Below are positions 7,026-10,270 of a stretch of 10,270 nucleotides of DNA, in pieces (the first letter of the stretch is position 1; the number at the start of each line of letters is the position of its first letter). Below the pieces are notes generated by a model. It saw only the letters and a program-made list of their open reading frames with translations, searched no databases and was not told the DNA's origin. The translations under genes were made by a program, and so were the position numbers. The DNA comes from a candidate division CSSED10-310 bacterium. Lineage in GTDB: Bacteria > CSSED10-310 > JAFGDC01. The stretch is taken from positions 1 through 10,270 of the forward strand of contig JAFGDC010000207.1 of NCBI GenBank assembly GCA_016932295.1, given 5' to 3'.

Positions 7026-7865
7026 ATGATCCACAGGATGAGACAATGGCATGGCATGACCGGCTCGCTCATCGCCGGGGGAGTGCTCACCGTCCTGGTG
7101 GCGGCCGGCCTTCCCGGTCTCTCGGGAATCGGTCAAAGTGAAACGGGTACCGGCTGTCCGGTCGGATCCTGGGACGGGGATGCCGTGACGGCGATGACCG
7201 GTCCCGGCCCAGCACTCCACTCGAATGGATCGCCGGCCATCGATCGCCGGCAGCCGGAGCGGTTTCAGACCGCAACCTTCGCTTCCGGGTGATTCTGGGG
7301 TCCTGACGCCCGGTTCGGGGTCATGGAAGGTGTCATCAGGACGCGGGTGGGATATGCCGGCGGCAGTACCGGGACACCGACCTATCGGAATCTTGGCGAT
7401 CATACCGAGACGTACCAGGTGGATTTCGATCCATCCATCGTGACGTACGAGAGGCTGTTGGAAGAGTTTTGGAAAAGTCACGACCCGGTGGGACGGGTAT
7501 GGAGTCGCCAGTACAGGTCGGTCATTTTCTTTCACAGCGAGGAGCAACGGCGCTTGGCGGAGGTGACGAAACAGGCACAGGAAACGCGGCGCGGCAGGAG
7601 TCTGAACACGGTCATAGAGCCATTTACCGTGTTTCACCCCGCCGAGGACTACCACCAGAAGTACCGGCTGAGGAATGAACGGGCGCTTGTCAGTGAACTG
7701 CTGGCGGCCTACCCTGAGCAGCGCGGCTTCATGAACTCCACCGCCGCCGCCCGTATCAATGGCTTTTTGAGCGGCTTTGGCGACCACCGCCGGCTCAGGC
7801 GGGAAATCGCAGAGTACGGCTTGAGCGAAGCGGGTCAAGAGCTGCTGCTGCGACGCACCAGGTAG
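7026..7865 (+). CDS. msrA: Exported selenocysteine-containing peptide methionine sulfoxide reductase A
   Basis: MsrA reduces Met-S-sulfoxide in damaged proteins. The 279-residue reading frame contains one internal TGA (codon 89, 7290-7292), read here as selenocysteine. The surrounding protein is ATFASG-U-FWGPDARFG, where the family has GCFWG with the catalytic Cys at that position. Similarity is uninterrupted on both sides and in the same frame: RVGYAGG, GDHTE (acidic Glu128), WSRQYRS (Tyr163), AEDYHQKY, STAAARINGFL. Residues 1-36 contain basic residues followed by a hydrophobic stretch (14-32), a signal peptide or membrane anchor, so the enzyme probably works in the periplasm or envelope. 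Residues 37-80 are a poorly conserved linker. No Cys occurs after residue 89, so the usual resolving Cys is absent; the only Cys is Cys44. The WSRQYRS and STAAAR features mark a subfamily different from the neighbouring msrA. A standard caller would split this into 7026-7292 and 7323-7865. A nonsense mutation is the less likely alternative. Confidence 0.88.
7290..7292 (+). other. msrA: In-frame TGA recoded as selenocysteine (Sec89)
   Basis: The codons here are GGG TGA TTC TGG GGT. The Cys-type paralogue downstream has GGG TGT TTC TGG GGA at the same motif (7983-7997). The TGA therefore replaces the catalytic nucleophile codon exactly, as expected for a Cys/Sec exchange. Confidence 0.88.
7302..7326 (+). 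promoter_or_regulatory. msrA: Bacterial SECIS element within the msrA coding sequence
   Basis: The RNA can fold as CC (7302-7303) with GG (7325-7326), UGAC (7304-7307) with GUCA (7320-7323), a bulged G7308, CCCG (7309-7312) with CGGG (7316-7319), and apical loop GUU (7313-7315); U7324 is bulged. The helix begins 9 nt after the TGA and the loop G is 21 nt from it. Bacterial SECIS elements are known to lie just after the UGA, with a small apical loop starting in G, often followed by U, which SelB recognises. This hairpin meets each of those points. It also encodes PDARFGVM-region residues, so it is under double constraint. Confidence 0.75.
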
Positions 7866-7896
7866 GATCGAGGCGGAAAGCGGCGCAGGCACACTG

Positions 7897-7905
7897 TGAT
7901 ATCAT
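7897..7905 (+). promoter_or_regulatory. msrA: Possible extended -10 promoter before the second msrA
   Basis: TGA-TATCAT gives an extended -10 TG plus TATCAT (5/6 to consensus), about 55 bp before the start codon. The -35 region is poor (AAAGCG at 17 bp), so this is a weak call. It would allow the second msrA to be expressed separately from the Sec gene. Confidence 0.3.
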
Positions 7906-7911
7906 GAGATG

Positions 7912-7945
7912 CGGCGACCCCCGCGGATTCGGTGCGGGGAAGCCG
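7912..7945 (+). promoter_or_regulatory. msrA: GC-rich stem-loop directly before the msrA ribosome binding site
   Basis: CCCCGC (7919-7924) pairs with GCGGGG (7934-7939) around a 9-nt loop. An outer CGGC (7912-7915) pairs with GCCG (7942-7945) across a small internal loop. The structure ends one base before the Shine-Dalgarno GGGAGG. There is no T-tract, so it is not an intrinsic terminator. It could stabilise the transcript or modulate ribosome access. Confidence 0.45.
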
Positions 7946-7946
7946 T

Positions 7947-7952
7947 GGGAGG
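7947..7952 (+). promoter_or_regulatory. msrA: Ribosome binding site deciding the second msrA start
   Basis: GGGAGG abuts the ATG at 7953 with no spacer but lies 6 nt before the ATG at 7959. The second ATG is therefore preferred, giving MDKAIFAAGCFWG, a normal MsrA N-terminus. Confidence 0.7.
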
Positions 7953-7958
7953 ATGGAC

Positions 7959-8453
7959 ATGGACAAGGCGATTTTTGCGGCTGGGTGTTTCTGGGGAGTC
8001 GAATCGGTGTTCAGGTCGGTCAGGGGAGTGTTGGAGGTGCGCGTCGGATATACCGGCGGACACACCATCAATCCTTCGTACCAGGACGTGTGCACCGATA
8101 CCACGGGTCATGCGGAGGCGGTGGAGATCACCTTCGACCCGGAACAAGTCTCCTACATGGAATTGCTCGATATTTTCTGGGACAACCACGATCCCACGAC
8201 CAGTAACCGGCAGGGACCCGATCACGGCGCCCAGTATCGTTCCGCGATTTTCGTTCACACTCCGCGGCAGAGGGAAGCGGCGGAACAGTCCCGAACGAAG
8301 GCTGGTGAACGGTTCGACAGGCCGGTGGTGACGGAGATCACCGATGCCGGCGAGTTTTATCCCGCGGAAGAGTATCACCAGCGATATCATCTGAAGAAAG
8401 GGTCCACTCCCATCTGTGCCATTCCCCGGCGATTGAGGAAACAACCGGGATAG
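7959..8453 (+). CDS. msrA: Cys-type peptide methionine sulfoxide reductase A
   Basis: A 164-residue MsrA, a typical length for the core enzyme, with no signal peptide, so cytosolic. The catalytic Cys10 lies in GCFWG (9-13). The family residues Glu53 (GHAE), Asp88 and Tyr93 (NRQGPDHGAQYRS) and the YPAEEYHQRYHLKKG segment are all intact. Cys153 near the C-terminus is well placed as the resolving Cys for thioredoxin-dependent recycling; Cys45 is a further candidate. The enzyme reduces Met-S-sulfoxide in proteins. It follows the Sec-type msrA by 93 bp on the same strand. The two differ in the loop before QYRS and in C-terminal length, so they are different subfamilies rather than a fresh duplication. 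Confidence 0.95.
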   Translation: MDKAIFAAGCFWGVESVFRSVRGVLEVRVGYTGGHTINPSYQDVCTDTTGHAEAVEITFDPEQVSYMELLDIFWDNHDPTTSNRQGPDHGAQYRSAIFVHTPRQREAAEQSRTKAGERFDRPVVTEITDAGEFYPAEEYHQRYHLKKGSTPICAIPRRLRKQPG

Positions 8454-8581
8454 CACGCCGCGCCTGGCATCCACGGACGGCCGTCTTCCCTGTAGCCCGG
8501 GAGTCCTGCCTGTGGTAACGTTTTCGCTGCACAGCGGAACGATGCCCGGAGCGTCAAGGGCATTGGCCAGGCCTGCCTTCC

Positions 8582-8589
8582 GGAGGTGA
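8582..8589 (+). promoter_or_regulatory. Strong ribosome binding site of the SGNH hydrolase
   Basis: GGAGGTGA is a full-length match to the anti-Shine-Dalgarno core. The GTG inside it (8586) cannot be the start of a message that uses this site. The TTG at 8592 lies 5 nt after GGAGG and is the likely start. Confidence 0.65.
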
Positions 8590-8591
8590 AA

Positions 8592-9752
8592 TTGAAACGA
8601 CTCCTGTTCATCATGGCCGCCCTGCTTGGTCTGGTGATGATGGGGCTGGGCGTCGTCACGATGATTTTCCTGGTGGAACTCGAGATGCGCGGCAGGGGCG
8701 AACGGGATGCGCTGCGCCGGACGCCGCATCCATGGCTCATGCTCCGGCCTTACGGAATTTGGTCCTTCCCCGGCGGTGCGGAGGGCAGCAATGAACAGGG
8801 CTTCAGGTTCAGCGGGGACATCCCGGTTATCCCGGCGCCAGGCGAACTCCGGATAGCCCTGCTCGGCGGTTCGGTGGTCTGGGGTCACGGCGTGGGTGCC
8901 GGCGAAACCATAAGCGCGGTTCTCGAGAGTGAATTGCGCAGCCGCCGGAGCACGCCGGTCACGGTACTCAACTTCGGCATTCCCGGTTATATGTCTTCCA
9001 ACGAGTTGGTGCTGCTGGCGCTGCGCGTCATCTGTTTTCATCCGGACCTGGTGGTGGTGATAGACGGCTGGAATGATATGTGCTCCGAGGGTTACATTCG
9101 CCATTACAACTATTTTATCGAGATCTACAGGGCGGTTCTCAATCAGTACAATCACGGTTTTTCCACCATCGACACGGCGGCGCGTACCGTTTTCACCGGC
9201 ACCATATCCGGCCGGGTGCTGCAGCGAATCCATGAGTTGCTGTCCTCTGGTGCCGCGCCGGTTCCTTATGGAGCGGCCGCCAGGGCCGCGGTGGAAAGAG
9301 ACATGGGGAGCGCCGTGCATACCGGTGAAGCCGCGGCGGTAGGTGCCTACTATGACAACCTGGTGAGCATGGCGGGACTGGCCAGGGCACACGGCAGCGC
9401 CCCCCTGTTCATTCTCCAGCCGTACAACACCGGTTCGGCCCCCACGCAAGCGCAGGCTGTTCGATATCCGGCCTATGAACAACAGTTGGCCGCAGCCTGC
9501 CGGACCGCCGGCGCCACCGGATACAGCGCCATGACCTTGTTCAAGAACTGCCGGGCGGAGCATGACATGTTCCTGGACAAGGTCCACCTTTCAGTCGCAG
9601 GAAATCGTTTCATGGGCATGATGCTGGCGGAACTCGTCCCGGAGGTGCTCAACGCGCCGGATGCGCAGCCGCCGCAAAGATTGCGGATCGAGACTTGTGG
9701 CGACGCCAGCGACTGGTCCTCGGTCACCCTGGTGAAGGAACCGTTGCATTGA
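8592..9752 (+). CDS. Membrane-anchored SGNH/GDSL-type hydrolase
   Basis: A 386-residue protein starting at TTG 8592. MKRLL begins a basic-then-hydrophobic segment (about 4-28) that looks like an N-terminal membrane anchor or uncleaved signal, with the rest outside the cytoplasm. SGNH blocks are visible: I, LLGGSVVWGHG with catalytic Ser94; II, NFGIPGY with oxyanion Gly (129/132); III, DGWND with Asn161; V, DKVHLS with Asp329 and His332. The family includes esterases, lipases and O-acetyl-polysaccharide (de)acetylases. Here a carbohydrate- or lipid-esterase role in the envelope is plausible, but the substrate cannot be read. The 138-bp gap before it holds no gene. It converges with the HAD gene, 20 bp away. 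Confidence 0.85.
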   Translation: MKRLLFIMAALLGLVMMGLGVVTMIFLVELEMRGRGERDALRRTPHPWLMLRPYGIWSFPGGAEGSNEQGFRFSGDIPVIPAPGELRIALLGGSVVWGHGVGAGETISAVLESELRSRRSTPVTVLNFGIPGYMSSNELVLLALRVICFHPDLVVVIDGWNDMCSEGYIRHYNYFIEIYRAVLNQYNHGFSTIDTAARTVFTGTISGRVLQRIHELLSSGAAPVPYGAAARAAVERDMGSAVHTGEAAAVGAYYDNLVSMAGLARAHGSAPLFILQPYNTGSAPTQAQAVRYPAYEQQLAAACRTAGATGYSAMTLFKNCRAEHDMFLDKVHLSVAGNRFMGMMLAELVPEVLNAPDAQPPQRLRIETCGDASDWSSVTLVKEPLH

Positions 9753-9772
9753 ACGATCCCTCATGATTCCGG

Positions 9773-10270
9773 TCAACGGGCCGGGGTTTCCAGGATCGGC
9801 CATTGCCGCCGGCCGGCCAGGATCCGCAGCCGCCCCGTCGGACGAACCACGATGGGATGGCCCACCGCGGCCAGCATGAACCTGTCTGAATGGTGATCAC
9901 CATAGGCGAAGGATGCCGCCAGGTCGATGCCCAGTTCACGGGCGAGATCCCTGGCCGCCGCCGCCTTTCCCGGTCCTATGCAGATGGGACCGGCGGACCG
10001 GCCTGTTCCCATTCCATGGTCGTCCACTTCGATTCGAGTGCACAGCACCTGATCGAAACCCAGATCCCCGGCCGCGATTTCCATCAGGTAGTCCACCGAT
10101 GCCGACAGGATGACCAGCAGGTGGCCGCGGCGCCGGTGGTCCTCCACCCTGTCCAGCACCACCGGGCAGAGATTCGGTTTGAGCCAACGGTCGTACAATT
10201 CCGGCGCTTCGTCGATGAATGCCTGCAATGGTTTACCCTTATAGAAGCTCAGGGCGAGACGAGCGATGGC
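9773..10270 (-). CDS. HAD-IB family (SerB-like) phosphatase, C-terminal part
   Basis: Read on the minus strand, the frame is open to the window edge, so 165 C-terminal residues are seen and the N-terminus is missing. HAD motif II is SAS (56-58, counted from base 10270), motif III Lys is Lys102 (PGK), and motif IV is GDHHSD (Gly124, Asp125, Asp129). The layout SASVDYLMEIAAGDLGFDQVLCTRIEV...G...YGDHHSDRFML...P matches HAD-IB hydrolases related to phosphoserine phosphatase. These are Mg-dependent phosphomonoesterases using an Asp nucleophile in motif I, which lies outside the window. The start near 10228 is only an internal TTG. The substrate is unknown; small-molecule or lipid-phosphate roles occur in the family. 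Confidence 0.85.
   Translation of the reverse strand, partial: AIARLALSFYKGKPLQAFIDEAPELYDRWLKPNLCPVVLDRVEDHRRRGHLLVILSASVDYLMEIAAGDLGFDQVLCTRIEVDDHGMGTGRSAGPICIGPGKAAAARDLARELGIDLAASFAYGDHHSDRFMLAAVGHPIVVRPTGRLRILAGRRQWPILETPAR

Noticed and set aside
7290..7322. Simple nonsense mutation, with msrA as a pseudogene or as two genes
   Set aside because: The TGA falls exactly on the catalytic Cys codon, the frame is otherwise intact for 279 residues, and a SECIS-like hairpin follows at the right distance. Random inactivation would not be expected to produce all three.
6831..7892. A 353-codon antisense open frame covering the Sec-msrA region
   Set aside because: It opposes a gene with clear MsrA similarity. 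Its translation is Arg/Pro/His-rich with no recognisable family, and long antisense frames are expected in GC-rich coding DNA. It could mislead a gene caller because the true gene contains a TGA.
8519..8541. Hairpin CGTT..CGCTG/CAGCG.AACG between msrA and the SGNH gene as a terminator
   Set aside because: The stem is short and interrupted, the loop is very tight, and no T-tract follows. The spacer also holds a 10-bp palindrome, GACGGCCGTC (8476-8485), but nothing ties it to a function.
7902..9587. A 561-codon antisense open frame over the second msrA and the SGNH hydrolase
   Set aside because: Both sense genes have intact catalytic motifs and strong ribosome binding sites. The antisense product has low-complexity shadow composition and crosses two unrelated genes and their spacer.

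Overview
The window looks like chromosomal DNA from a GC-rich, probably uncultured, Gram-negative-type bacterium. The evidence is a very long secreted multidomain protein with a Pro/Thr-rich linker and an aromatic-rich C-terminal domain, a cytosolic Ser/Thr kinase with TPR repeats, strong Shine-Dalgarno sites and mixed ATG/TTG starts. Such proteins are common in metagenome-derived phyla (candidates I recall are Sumerlaeota, Hydrogenedentota and FCB-like lineages), but the sequence alone does not fix the phylum. No tRNA, rRNA, transposon, phage gene or CRISPR array was seen.

Layout. (1) 2-3922 (+): the 3' part of a giant exported protein. It has an Fn3-like domain, three jelly-roll domains alternating with two pairs of Ig/CARDB-like modules with acidic loops, a Pro/Thr linker, and a terminal aromatic-rich domain. 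(2) 3919-4308 (+): a small VOC (glyoxalase-fold) protein whose TTG start overlaps the preceding stop. (3) 4309-4567: a control region with a 10-bp palindrome, a second inverted repeat and a good TTTACT-N17-TATAAT promoter. (4) 4568-6895 (+): a soluble Ser/Thr protein kinase with C-terminal TPRs. (5) 7026-7865 (+): an exported methionine sulfoxide reductase A (MsrA) whose catalytic Cys codon is an in-frame TGA. (6) 7959-8453 (+): a second, ordinary Cys-type MsrA, predicted cytosolic. (7) 8592-9752 (+): a membrane-anchored SGNH/GDSL hydrolase. (8) 9773-10270 (-): the C-terminal part of a HAD-IB (SerB-like) phosphatase, convergent with the hydrolase and running off the window.

The main discovery is gene 5. 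Read conventionally it is two broken ORFs (stop at 7290-7292, apparent restart at 7323). The frame is continuous across the TGA, and the TGA sits exactly where the catalytic Cys of the GCFWG motif belongs. A bulged hairpin with a GUU apical loop begins 9 nt after the TGA, which fits the bacterial SECIS pattern. I therefore read it as a selenocysteine-containing MsrA, and the host should have the SelA/SelB/SelC/SelD machinery. The protein has an N-terminal signal or anchor segment, so it would act in the cell envelope. It has no C-terminal resolving Cys and belongs to a different MsrA subfamily from the Cys-type enzyme next door. Together the pair would repair Met-S-sulfoxide in two compartments. 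Functional links between these genes and the kinase, VOC, SGNH or HAD genes are not evident from sequence.
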